The notes under the pieces are model-generated. The model was not told where the DNA came from. It was given only the letters and a program-made list of their open reading frames with translations, and searched no databases. A DNA stretch of 15,182 bases, taken from contig CANFJD010000034.1 in NCBI GenBank assembly GCA_947447315.1, positions 1 through 15,182 on the forward strand. Reading direction: 5' to 3'. The number at the start of each line of letters is the position of its first letter. Positions within the stretch are counted from its first letter, which is position 1. The position numbers were made by a program, and so were the translations under genes. This document shows positions 15,077 to 15,182 of this stretch, piece after piece. Source of the DNA: Fimbriimonadaceae bacterium. Its GTDB lineage: Bacteria > Armatimonadota > Fimbriimonadia > Fimbriimonadales > Fimbriimonadaceae.

Positions 15077-15182
15077 ATGGCGGATCATTCGCTGAAAAAA
15101 GAACAAGACGCAGAAGCAAAATACAAACCGGTCCACGAGGTGTTGCAAGCCAACCTCTTGGACCAGTTGCTTCTCATCCTCC
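15077..15182 (+). CDS. Hypothetical protein, 3'-truncated by the window edge
   Basis: Thirty-five codons are visible before the window ends, with no stop. The N-terminus MADHSLKKEQDAEAKYKPV is highly charged and is followed by HEVLQANLLDQLLLIL, a likely amphipathic helix. I cannot assign a family from this fragment. Position and the TAGAAT-N6-ATG arrangement support a real gene start. It is on the same strand as the halogenase and 27 nt from it, but probably has its own promoter. Confidence 0.6.
   Translation, partial: MADHSLKKEQDAEAKYKPVHEVLQANLLDQLLLIL

Overview
This is a bacterial chromosomal window with compact, mixed-strand housekeeping genes and moderate GC (roughly 55-58% in the lines I counted by hand). 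It has a GT9 heptosyltransferase-type glycosyltransferase, an MEP-pathway ispH, a folB, a nusA-ylxR-infB block, a stand-alone receiver protein and a large secreted propeller/Ig-like protein. This fits a diderm soil or freshwater bacterium, and the flavour is compatible with Armatimonadota (Fimbriimonadia-like). That placement is an impression from protein style, not a demonstrated assignment. No rRNA, tRNA, CRISPR array, insertion sequence or integrase was seen.

Layout. Positions 1-2279 (+) hold the C-terminal part of a GT9 glycosyltransferase, followed 2 nt later by a polytopic membrane protein of unknown function. Positions 2293-2922 (+) hold an AmpD-type peptidoglycan amidase with its own promoter. 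Positions 2929-4143 (-) hold a cystathionine beta-lyase-like PLP enzyme and its terminator. A CheY-like receiver protein (4248-4649, +) is transcribed divergently from it. Positions 4656-6014 (-) are folB then ispH. From 6035 (+) a promoter and a terminator-bearing leader precede nusA, a ylxR gene that has no standard start codon, and infB, closed by a strong bidirectional terminator (9475-9512). Positions 9518-12451 (-) encode a 977-residue secreted protein with a beta-propeller and four Ig-like repeats. Positions 12754-13225 (+) hold a short, apparently C-terminally truncated membrane protein and a possible 16-codon peptide gene. Positions 13328-15049 (+) encode a flavin-dependent halogenase carrying the family's signature motifs. 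A further gene begins at 15077 and runs off the window.

Most notable points. (1) Three genes (starts 2305, 13328, 15077) share an identical arrangement: TAGAAT, exactly six bases, then the start codon. This predicts leaderless mRNAs and moves the halogenase start. (2) ylxR is clearly present between nusA and infB but its frame has no ATG, GTG or TTG before the first conserved cysteine. (3) A complete intrinsic terminator lies between the nusA promoter and the nusA gene, which suggests attenuation or autoregulation. (4) A flavin-dependent halogenase of unknown substrate sits next to a possible tiny peptide gene. (5) The propeller part of the secreted protein is about 40% GC, against about 55-63% in its flanks, so the gene looks mosaic.
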